Shown here piece by piece: positions 21,338-28,280 of a DNA stretch of 28,280 nucleotides. Origin of the DNA: JBLNBU01 sp050260215 (GTDB lineage Bacteria; Pseudomonadota; Alphaproteobacteria; Rhodospirillales; Magnetospirillaceae); contig JBLNBU010000067.1 in the NCBI GenBank assembly GCA_050260215.1, positions 1-28,280 of the forward strand, given 5' to 3'. Numbering within the stretch: the first letter of the stretch is position 1; every line of letters begins with the position of its first letter. Made by a program: the position numbers and the translations under genes. The notes beneath the pieces are model-generated. The model saw nothing but the letters and a program-made list of their open reading frames with translations, had not been told where the DNA came from and made no database searches.

Positions 21338-24300
21338 ATGTCCGACTATGTCGCCGAATACCGGGCCAACGCCGCCATCCTGGAAGCGGCAGGCATCGAC
21401 ATCACCGGCCATGACGCCTGCGGCGTCGGCCTGGTGGCGGCGCTGGACGGCAAGCCGCGACGCGACGTGGTGCTGGCCGGCATCCAGGCGCTTTCCGTGC
21501 TGTTCCACCGCGGCGCCGTCGACGCCGACGGCAAGACCGGCGACGGCGCCGGCATCCACGTCGATATCCCGCAGGACTTCTTCAAGGACCACATCCGCCA
21601 CCAGGGCCACGAGCCGGTGCCCGGCCGCCTGGCCATCGGCATGGTGTTCCTGCCCAAGACCGACCTGGGCGCCCAGGAGCGCTGCCGCTGCATCGTCGAG
21701 ACCGAGATCCTGAATTTCGGCTACACCATCTACGGCTGGCGCCAGGTGCCGGTGAACGTGGCGGTGATCGGCGAGAAGGCCAACGCGACGAGGCCCGAGA
21801 TCGAGCAGATCATGGTCGCCAACGCCAAGAATACGCCGGAAGAGCGGTTCGAGGCCGACCTCTACGTCATCCGCCGGCGCATCGAGAAGCGGGTGCTGGC
21901 CGAGCACATCACCGACTTCTACATCTGCTCCCTGTCGTGCCGGTCGGTGATCTACAAGGGCATGTTCCTGGCCGAGCAGCTGACCAGCTTCTATCCCGAC
22001 CTGTTGGACGAGCGCTTCGTCTCGCGCTTTGCCATCTACCACCAGCGCTATTCCACCAACACCTTCCCCACCTGGCGGCTGGCCCAGCCCTTCCGCATGC
22101 TGGCCCACAACGGCGAGATCAACACGCTGGCCGGCAACGTCAACTGGATGAAGGCCCACGAGCCGCGCATGGCCCACGAGGTGTTCGGCGACAACGTCGA
22201 GGACGTCAAGCCGGTGGTGCAGCCGGGCGGGTCGGATTCCGCCGCGCTCGACAACGTGTTCGAGGTGATGGTGCGTGCCGGCCGCCCCGCCCCGCTGGTC
22301 AAGCAGATGCTGATCCCCGAAAGCACCGGCCAGAACGCCCTGATGCCCGACGGGCACCGCAGCTTCTTCAGCTACTGCAACGCGGTGATCGAGCCGTGGG
22401 ACGGCCCCGCCGCCATCTGCGCCACCGACGGGCGATGGGTGATCGCGGGCATGGACCGCAACGGCCTCAGGCCCATGCGCTTCACCATCACCTCCGACGG
22501 GCTGCTGATCGTGGGCTCCGAGACCGGCATGGTCCGCGTCCCCGACGCAAGCGTGGTCGAGAAGGGCCGCGTCGGGCCGGGCCAGACGCTGGCGCTCGAC
22601 CTCGAGCAGGGCAAGCTCTACCGCGACCGCGACATCAAGGACGTACTGGCCGCCCGCCAGCCCTACGGCCAGTGGGTCGAGCGGATCACCGAGCTGGATT
22701 CGCTGGTCAAGGCCAACGCCGCGGCCGAGCCGGTCGAGCTGTCCACCGACGAGCTGAAGCGCCGCCAGCTGGCCTATGGCCTGACCATGGAAGACATGGA
22801 GCTGATCTTGCAGCCCATGGTCGAAGAGGCCAAGGAGGCGGTGGGCTCCATGGGCGACGACACGCCGCTGGCAGTGCTGTCGGACCAGTACCGCGGCCTG
22901 CACCACTTCTTCCGCCAGAACTTCAGCCAGGTCACCAACCCGCCGATCGATTCGCTTCGCGAGTCGCGGGTGATGAGCTTGCGCACCCGGCTGGGCAACC
23001 TGGGCAACATCCTCGACGAGGACGAAAGCCAGTGCGCCCTGCTGCAGTTGGAAAGCCCGGTGCTGTCCAACGCCGAGTTCGTCGCCATGCGCCGCTACAT
23101 GGGCGAGACCGCGGCCGAGATCGACTGCACCTTCGACCCCAAGGGCGGCCCCAACGCGCTGAAAGAAGCGCTGGACCGGGTGCGCCGCGAGGCCGAGGAG
23201 GCGGTCCGCGCCGGCTGCACCCATCTGGTGCTGTCCGACAAGGACGTGGAAGCCGACCGCGCCGCCATCCCCATGATCCTGGCCGCCGGCGGCGTGCACT
23301 CGCATCTGGTGCGCGAGCGGCTGCGCACCTGGACCTCGCTCAACGTCCGCTCGGGCGAGGCGCTCGACGTCCACTATTTCGCCGTCCTGATCGGAGTGGG
23401 GGCGACCACCGTCAACGCCTACCTGGCCCAGGAGGCCATCGCCGACCGCCACCGCCGCGGCCTGTTCGGGGCGGCGACGCTCGAGGACTGCATCCGCAAC
23501 TACAAGAAGGCCATCGACCAGGGCCTGCTGAAGATCATGTCCAAGATGGGCATCTCGGTGATCAGCAGCTACCGCGGCGGCTACAACTTCGAGGCGGTGG
23601 GCTTAAGCCGCACCCTGGTGGCCGAGTTCTTCCCCGGCATGACCAGCCGCATTTCCGGCATCGGCCTGACCGGCGTGCAGAAGACCGCCATCGAGCAGCA
23701 CGGCCGCGGCTTCGCCACCGACGCGCCGGTGCTGCCGGTGGGCGGCTTCTACCGCTGGCGCCGCACCGGCGAGACCCACGCCTTCGAGGGCACCGCCATC
23801 CACGCCCTGCAGACGGCGGTGGCCACCGACAGCTATGCACTGTACCGCAAGTATTCCGACGCCGTGCGCAGGCTGCCGCCGATCACCATCCGCGACCTGC
23901 TGGACACCCAGCCGGCCGGCCCCGCGGTCAGCGTCGACGAGGTGGAAAGCATCACCGAGATCCGCAAGCGCTTCCTGACGCCCGGCATGTCGCTGGGGGC
24001 GCTCAGCCCCGAGGCGCACGGCACGCTGAACATCGCCATGAACCGCATCGGCGCCAAGTCGGTGTCGGGCGAGGGCGGCGAGGATTCCGACCGCTACCGG
24101 CCGCGGCCCAACGGCGACAACGCCAATTCGGCGGTCAAGCAGATCGCCTCGGGCCGCTTCGGCGTCACCGCCGAGTACCTCAACATGTGCCGCGAGATCG
24201 AGATCAAGGTCGCCCAGGGCGCCAAGCCCGGCGAGGGCGGCCAGCTGCCGGGCTTCAAGGTCACCGTCGAGATCGCAAGGCTCCGGCACGCCACCCCCGG

Positions 24301-25855
24301 CGTCATGCTGATCAGCCCGCCGCCCCACCACGACATCTATTCCATCGAGGACCTGGCGCAGCTGATCTACGACCTGAAGCAGATCAACCCCGAGGCCCGC
24401 GTTACCGTCAAGCTGGTGTCGCGCTCCGGCATCGGCACCATCGCCGCCGGGGTGGCCAAGGCCAAGGCCGACACCATCCTGATCTCGGGCCATGTGGGCG
24501 GCACCGGCGCCAGCCCGCAAAGCTCGATCAAGTTCGCCGGCCTGCCGTGGGAGCTGGGCCTGTCCGAGGCCCACCAGGTGCTGACGCTCAACCGCCTGCG
24601 CCACCGGGTGCGGCTGCGCACCGACGGCGGCCTGAAGACCGGCCGCGACATCGTCATCGCCGCCATGCTGGGCGCCGAGGAGTTCGGCATCGGCACCACC
24701 TCGCTGGTGGCCATGGGCTGCATCATGGTCCGCCAGTGCCACTCCAACACCTGCCCCGTGGGCGTGTGCACCCAGGACCCGGCGCTGCGCGCCAAGTTCG
24801 ACGGCAGCCCCGAGAAGGTGGTCAACCTGTTCAGCTTCATCGCCGAGGAGGTCCGCGAGATCCTGGCGTCGCTCGGCGCCCGTTCGCTGGCCGAGGTGAT
24901 CGGCCGCACCGACCTGCTGCGCCAGGTCAGCCGCGGCGCGCCGCACCTCGACGACCTAGACCTCAACCCGCTGCTGGCCCAGGCCGACACCGGCGGCTTC
25001 CCGCGCTACTGCACCCAGGACGAGCGCAACGAAGTGCCCGAGACCCTGGACGCCCGCATGATCGCCGACGCCGCCCCGGCGCTGGAGGAAGGCGAGAAGA
25101 TGCAGCTGGCCTACAACGTGCGCAACGTCGAGCGGGCCATCGGCACCAAGCTGTCGCACAAGATCACCCGCAAATACGGCATGAGCGGGCTGCAGCCCGG
25201 CCACATCACCGTGCGCCTGCGCGGCTCGGCGGGCCAGAGCCTGGGGGCGTTTGCCGTCCAGGGACTGAAGCTCGAGGTCTACGGCGACGCCAACGACTAT
25301 GTGGGCAAGGGCCTGTCGGGCGGCACCATCGTCATTCGGCCCCCCGTCGCCAGCCCGCTGAAAAGCCACGAGAACACCATCATCGGCAACACCGTGCTGT
25401 ACGGCGCCACCGCCGGCCAGCTGTTCGCCTCGGGCCAGGCGGGCGAGCGCTTCGCCGTGCGCAACTCCGGCGCGGAGGCGGTCATCGAGGGCTGCGGCTC
25501 CAACGGCTGCGAGTACATGACCGGCGGCACCGCGGTGATCCTGGGCGAGGTCGGCGCCAACTTCGCCGCCGGCATGACCGGCGGCATGGCTTTCGTCTAC
25601 GACCCCGACGCCACCTTCCCCCACCGGGTCAACCCGGAATCGGTGATCTGGCAGCGGGTCGAGACCACCCACTGGGCCGACGAACTGCACGGCCTGATCG
25701 CCGCCCATGTGGCCGAGACCCAGTCGCCCTGGGCCCAGGCCATCCTCGCCGACTGGGCCCGCGAACTGCCGCACTTCTGGCAGGTGGTGCCCAAGGAAAT
25801 GCTGTCCCGCCTTGCCCATCCCGTCACCCGCGAGGGGGTGGCGGCGGCAGAGTAG
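21338..25855 (+). CDS. gltB: Glutamate synthase (NADPH), large (alpha) subunit GltB
   Basis: 1505 residues, full length. A 27-residue propeptide precedes Cys28 in HDACGVG, which becomes the N-terminal nucleophile of the class II glutamine amidotransferase domain (to about 430). A central domain follows. The FMN-containing synthase domain is about 830-1230, with SGEGGEDSDRYRP and GHVGGTGASP (1051-1060). The [3Fe-4S] ligands are Cys1128, Cys1134 and Cys1139. The C-terminal beta-helix domain (about 1260-1490) has the glycine-rich repeats GKGLSGGTIVIRP and GEVGANFAAGMTGGMAFVYD. It makes two glutamates from 2-oxoglutarate and glutamine, with electrons from GltD. The start at 21338 follows GAGGGAAAG. 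The gltD-gltB gap is 53 nt. Confidence 0.97.
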   Translation: MSDYVAEYRANAAILEAAGIDITGHDACGVGLVAALDGKPRRDVVLAGIQALSVLFHRGAVDADGKTGDGAGIHVDIPQDFFKDHIRHQGHEPVPGRLAIGMVFLPKTDLGAQERCRCIVETEILNFGYTIYGWRQVPVNVAVIGEKANATRPEIEQIMVANAKNTPEERFEADLYVIRRRIEKRVLAEHITDFYICSLSCRSVIYKGMFLAEQLTSFYPDLLDERFVSRFAIYHQRYSTNTFPTWRLAQPFRMLAHNGEINTLAGNVNWMKAHEPRMAHEVFGDNVEDVKPVVQPGGSDSAALDNVFEVMVRAGRPAPLVKQMLIPESTGQNALMPDGHRSFFSYCNAVIEPWDGPAAICATDGRWVIAGMDRNGLRPMRFTITSDGLLIVGSETGMVRVPDASVVEKGRVGPGQTLALDLEQGKLYRDRDIKDVLAARQPYGQWVERITELDSLVKANAAAEPVELSTDELKRRQLAYGLTMEDMELILQPMVEEAKEAVGSMGDDTPLAVLSDQYRGLHHFFRQNFSQVTNPPIDSLRESRVMSLRTRLGNLGNILDEDESQCALLQLESPVLSNAEFVAMRRYMGETAAEIDCTFDPKGGPNALKEALDRVRREAEEAVRAGCTHLVLSDKDVEADRAAIPMILAAGGVHSHLVRERLRTWTSLNVRSGEALDVHYFAVLIGVGATTVNAYLAQEAIADRHRRGLFGAATLEDCIRNYKKAIDQGLLKIMSKMGISVISSYRGGYNFEAVGLSRTLVAEFFPGMTSRISGIGLTGVQKTAIEQHGRGFATDAPVLPVGGFYRWRRTGETHAFEGTAIHALQTAVATDSYALYRKYSDAVRRLPPITIRDLLDTQPAGPAVSVDEVESITEIRKRFLTPGMSLGALSPEAHGTLNIAMNRIGAKSVSGEGGEDSDRYRPRPNGDNANSAVKQIASGRFGVTAEYLNMCREIEIKVAQGAKPGEGGQLPGFKVTVEIARLRHATPGVMLISPPPHHDIYSIEDLAQLIYDLKQINPEARVTVKLVSRSGIGTIAAGVAKAKADTILISGHVGGTGASPQSSIKFAGLPWELGLSEAHQVLTLNRLRHRVRLRTDGGLKTGRDIVIAAMLGAEEFGIGTTSLVAMGCIMVRQCHSNTCPVGVCTQDPALRAKFDGSPEKVVNLFSFIAEEVREILASLGARSLAEVIGRTDLLRQVSRGAPHLDDLDLNPLLAQADTGGFPRYCTQDERNEVPETLDARMIADAAPALEEGEKMQLAYNVRNVERAIGTKLSHKITRKYGMSGLQPGHITVRLRGSAGQSLGAFAVQGLKLEVYGDANDYVGKGLSGGTIVIRPPVASPLKSHENTIIGNTVLYGATAGQLFASGQAGERFAVRNSGAEAVIEGCGSNGCEYMTGGTAVILGEVGANFAAGMTGGMAFVYDPDATFPHRVNPESVIWQRVETTHWADELHGLIAAHVAETQSPWAQAILADWARELPHFWQVVPKEMLSRLAHPVTREGVAAAE

Positions 25856-25869
25856 CACGCCCCATCGTC

Positions 25870-25920
25870 ATGGCCGGGCTTGACCCGGCCATCCATGGGC
25901 CCCCGGGCCAAGCCCGGGGG
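25870..25920. repeat. Dispersed palindromic intergenic repeat, two-hairpin form
   Basis: A first hairpin ATGGCCGGG/CCCGGCCAT with loop CTTGA (25870-25892) and a second CCCCCGGG/CCCGGGGG with loop CCAAG (25900-25920). It starts 15 nt after the gltB stop. The outer TGACG arm found in the other two copies is absent on the right side. It may serve as the gltB 3' end structure. Confidence 0.78.
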
Positions 25921-25973
25921 GGCGCTGGGAGAGGGAGGTTCCCTGCGGCGGCGAAACGCGGTAAAACGTTGGC

Positions 25974-26645
25974 ATGAGAACCCTTTACCATCATCCGCTC
26001 TGCCCGTTTTCGCGCATGGTCCGCATCGTGCTGGCCGAGAAGAAGCTCGAGGCCGATGCCCACGTCGAGAAGTTCTGGGAAGCCCGGCCCGAATTCATCG
26101 AGCTCAATCCCGCCGGCGAGGTCCCGGTGCTGGTCGAGGAGGGCGGCACTGCGCTGGCCGATTCCTCCGCCATCTGCGAATACCTGGACGAGGTCCACCG
26201 CGAGCCGCCGCTGATGCCAGCCGAGCCCGTGGCCCGCGCCGAGGTGCGCCGGCTGATGGCGTGGTTCGGCGGCAAGTTCCATGCGGAAGTCACCGCCAAC
26301 CTGGTGGGCGAGAAGGTGTTCCGCCGCCTGTCGGCCCATCATGCCGAGCCCGATTCCCGCAAGATCCGCGCCGGCTATGCGGCCATCCACACCCATCTCG
26401 ACTACATCGCCTGGCTGACCGAACGCCGCACCTGGCTGGCCGGCGGCGCCTATACCATGGCCGACATCGCCGCCGCGGCGCAGATCTCTTGCGTCGACTA
26501 TGTGGGCGACGTCCCCTGGGACGCCCATCACGGCGCCAAGGACTGGTACGCCCGGGTGAAGTCGCGCCCCAGCTTCCGCGCCCTGCTGCAGGACCACCTG
26601 CCGGGCGTGCCGCCGCCGCGCCACTACGCCGACCTGGATTTCTAG
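25974..26645 (+). CDS. Glutathione S-transferase family protein
   Basis: 223 residues. The thioredoxin-fold N-terminal domain (1-80) has HHPLCPFSRMVRIVL with Cys10-Pro-Phe-Ser13, the cis-proline in GEVPVL, and the glutathione contact ADSSAICEYL. The all-helical C-terminal domain includes YTMADIAAAAQISCVDYVGDVPWD. A CPFS centre resembles cysteine-type GSTs, which act in thiol transfer or dehalogenation rather than classic conjugation; the substrate is unknown. No Shine-Dalgarno is visible. TAAAAC at 25962-25967, 6 nt before the ATG, could be a -10 element giving a leaderless mRNA. The stop overlaps the next start by one base. Confidence 0.92.
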   Translation: MRTLYHHPLCPFSRMVRIVLAEKKLEADAHVEKFWEARPEFIELNPAGEVPVLVEEGGTALADSSAICEYLDEVHREPPLMPAEPVARAEVRRLMAWFGGKFHAEVTANLVGEKVFRRLSAHHAEPDSRKIRAGYAAIHTHLDYIAWLTERRTWLAGGAYTMADIAAAAQISCVDYVGDVPWDAHHGAKDWYARVKSRPSFRALLQDHLPGVPPPRHYADLDF

Positions 26646-27325
26646 TGCGGCGCCTGCTGCCGATCGCGCTTCTGTTCGCCCTGCCGGTCCACGCCGAGGT
26701 GGTCGAGCGGCTGCCCACCCGTGACAAGGTGGTGGCGCTGACCTTCGATGCCTGCGAGGGCCGCAAGGCCCCGGCCACCTTCGACGAGCCCGTGCTGGCG
26801 GTGCTGAAGGCCGAGAACGTGCCCTTCACCGTCTTCGCCACCGGCCGCTTCGCCAGGCGCAACGCCGCCCGGCTGGCCGAGCTGGCCGCGTCGCCGCTGG
26901 TCGAGGTCGAGAACCACAGCTTCGATCATCCCCAGCACATGGAACGGCTGGCCCCGGCAGCCGTGCGTGCCCAGGTCGACGACGCCGACCGCGAGATCGA
27001 ACGCATCACCGGCCGCAAGCCGTTGTTCTTCCGCTTCCCCGCCGGCAACTACGACCCGGCCGCCCTGGCCGCGGTCGAGGCCTCGGGGCACCGGGTGGTG
27101 CACTGGACCTTCGCCTCGGGCGATCCCGTACCCGGTCTCGACCCCGAGCGGCTGCGCCAGTGGGTGCTGGACAAGACCCGGCCGGGCTCGATCCTCATCT
27201 TCCACGTCAACGGCCGCGCGCCGGCCACCCACACCGCCCTGCCGGCGGTGATCGGCGAGCTCAGGCAACGCGGCTACCGCTTCGTCCGCCTGGACGAGGC
27301 GCTGACCACAAGGGGAACGCCATGA
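26645..27325 (+). CDS. Polysaccharide deacetylase (NodB homology) family protein, exported
   Basis: 226 residues from a GTG start at 26645, chosen because it gives a clean signal peptide (cleavage near HA at residues 16-17) and sits on the preceding TAG stop (TAGTG). NodB motifs: TFDAC at 33-37 with catalytic Asp35, HSFDHP at 91-96 with metal ligands His91 and His95, RFPAG from Arg130, and a late IFHVN. The usual second Asp of TFDD is Ala36, so metal binding differs from classic enzymes; a TFDAC form is seen in part of the family, so activity is possible. It would deacetylate a cell-envelope glycan, identity unknown. The downstream gene overlaps by ATGA. Confidence 0.88.
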   Translation: MRRLLPIALLFALPVHAEVVERLPTRDKVVALTFDACEGRKAPATFDEPVLAVLKAENVPFTVFATGRFARRNAARLAELAASPLVEVENHSFDHPQHMERLAPAAVRAQVDDADREIERITGRKPLFFRFPAGNYDPAALAAVEASGHRVVHWTFASGDPVPGLDPERLRQWVLDKTRPGSILIFHVNGRAPATHTALPAVIGELRQRGYRFVRLDEALTTRGTP

Positions 27326-28191
27326 CCCTGGAGGAGGTCCTGGAAAAGGCCGCGGCCGCGCTGGCTGCCGGCGACCATGCCGAGGCCGGGCGGCTGGCCC
27401 GCCTGGTGCTGTCCAAGCTGCCCTATCAGCCGGTGGCGCTGGCCACCCTGGCGGCGGTGGCGCCGGCCGAGGAGGCACTGGGGTGCTATGGCCGCGCCGT
27501 CGCCCACCTGGACAAGGTGGCGCAGAGCACCTTGGTCGACCACGGGCTGCAGGTGCTGCGCGGCCGCGGCTTCGCGCCCGCTTCCATCCTCGACGTCGGC
27601 GCCTATGACGGGCGCTGGACCCTGGGCGTGTTGCGCCACTTCCCCCAGGCGCGGGTGCTGATGGTCGAACCGCAGCAGCGCATGCGCCCCGCCCTGGACG
27701 AAGTCTGCCGCCAGCATCCCAACGTGTCGGTGCGCACCATTCTCGTCGGCCGCGAGGACCGCGCCGAGGTGCCGTTCTTCCAGATGGAGACCCCCTTCGG
27801 GTCCACCGGATCGTCGATCTATGCCGAGCAGACCGGGTTCGAGCGGCACGCCGTCCCCATGCCCATGCACCGGCTGGACGCGGTGGTGGCCGAGGCCGGG
27901 GGCGGACCGTTCCAACTGGTCAAGCTGGACGTCCAGGGCGCCGAACTCGACGTGCTGGCCGGCGCGCCTGGGGTGGTCGAGGCGGCCGAGCTGATCGTCG
28001 CCGAGATCTCCGTGGTGGACTACAACCTGGGCGCCCCGTCGGCTGCCGATGTCATCGCCTTCCTCGACGCCCGGGGCTTCGCCCTGTTCGACCTGTTCCC
28101 CATGGCGCGCACGCCCGACGGCGCCCTGCTGCAGACCGACGCCTTGTTCCTGCGCAAGGACTCGGCCTTCCGCCCGCGGCCGCCGTTTTAG
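27322..28191 (+). CDS. FkbM family SAM-dependent methyltransferase
   Basis: 289 residues. An N-terminal helical segment (about 1-80, alanine- and leucine-rich, TPR-like in look) precedes the methyltransferase fold. That fold has ILDVGAYDGRWTLGVLRHFP as SAM-binding motif I (about 92-111), MVEPQQ as the acidic second strand, and FQLVKLDVQGAELDVL typical of FkbM enzymes. FkbM proteins O-methylate sugars or polyketides and are common in glycan modification loci. The start at 27322 overlaps the deacetylase stop by ATGA. Together with the deacetylase this suggests glycan tailoring, though the acceptor is unknown. Confidence 0.9.
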   Translation: MTLEEVLEKAAAALAAGDHAEAGRLARLVLSKLPYQPVALATLAAVAPAEEALGCYGRAVAHLDKVAQSTLVDHGLQVLRGRGFAPASILDVGAYDGRWTLGVLRHFPQARVLMVEPQQRMRPALDEVCRQHPNVSVRTILVGREDRAEVPFFQMETPFGSTGSSIYAEQTGFERHAVPMPMHRLDAVVAEAGGGPFQLVKLDVQGAELDVLAGAPGVVEAAELIVAEISVVDYNLGAPSAADVIAFLDARGFALFDLFPMARTPDGALLQTDALFLRKDSAFRPRPPF

Positions 28192-28196
28192 TTTGT

Positions 28197-28280
28197 CCCT
28201 CGCCGGGCGCTCGCATCCGCTCGCTTGGCCGCGCCCGCAATGGGCGCTGGGATCTTGCCCCTCGCCGGGCGCTCGCATCC
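28197..28280. repeat. Direct repeat reaching the right window edge
   Basis: An identical 22-bp segment (core CGCCGGGCGCTCGCATCC) occurs at 28197-28218 and 28259-28280, 62 bp apart, directly after the FkbM stop. Between the copies is a hairpin GCGCCC/GGGCGC (28231-28247). The second copy touches the edge, so the true length and number of copies cannot be seen. Confidence 0.75.

Noticed and set aside
20651..23452. 933-codon minus-strand open frame across gltD-gltB
   Set aside because: Antisense to conserved glutamate synthase domains; GC-rich third positions remove stop codons from this frame.
21937..25977. 1346-codon plus-strand frame overlapping gltB
   Set aside because: It is an alternative frame of gltB rich in Arg, Pro and Gly, with no domain signal.

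Overview
This window is very GC-rich chromosomal DNA from an alphaproteobacterium. It most resembles the Rhodospirillales (Magnetospirillum/Azospirillum-like). That placement is inferred from gene content: a DnaJ-like gene beside cobS of the aerobic cobalamin route, an lptC-lptA-lptB-rpoN-ptsN cluster, a DUF1150 gene behind an Hsp20 gene, and a gltD-gltB pair very like that of Azospirillum. Almost all of it is core housekeeping sequence. I see no prophage, insertion sequence, CRISPR array, tRNA or rRNA.

Layout. Positions 1-2394 hold cobS (cut by the left edge) and a DnaJ-like gene on the minus strand, bolA on the plus strand, and a Bax-inhibitor-1 membrane protein gene on the minus strand. 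Positions 2497-5753 encode an ABC exporter pair (ybbA/ybbP type) on the minus strand. It is divergent from a tesA-FIST-thpR operon (5752-8104) whose genes overlap by ATGA. The two divergent start codons share bases. A small lipoprotein gene (8149-8679) and an hsp20-DUF1150 operon (8851-9587) follow.

Positions 9716-15344 form a minus-strand block. It reads kdsD, lptC, lptA, lptB, rpoN and then ptsN, combining Kdo/LPS export with sigma-54 and the nitrogen PTS. Positions 15447-17600 hold cobQ and a SYLF lipid-binding protein gene on the minus strand. A NAD-dependent epimerase-like gene (plus) and an undecaprenyl-diphosphatase gene (minus) converge near 18780.

Positions 19863-25855 encode both subunits of NADPH glutamate synthase, with the small subunit first. 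A tightly overlapping three-gene operon (glutathione transferase, polysaccharide deacetylase, FkbM methyltransferase) closes the window. Its last bases contain a direct repeat that runs to the edge.

The most interesting signals are non-coding: (1) a ROSE-like RNA thermometer that would hide the hsp20 ribosome-binding site, preceded by a heat-shock-type promoter; (2) three genes without a Shine-Dalgarno sequence in which a -10-like hexamer ends 6-7 nt before the start codon, suggesting leaderless mRNAs; (3) a consensus -35 and a 13-bp palindrome placed inside the tesA signal-peptide codons, facing ybbA; (4) modular palindromic intergenic repeats at three gene ends; (5) a sigma-54-like site before gltD; (6) no hpf gene between rpoN and ptsN. 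I found no clear new multi-gene system.
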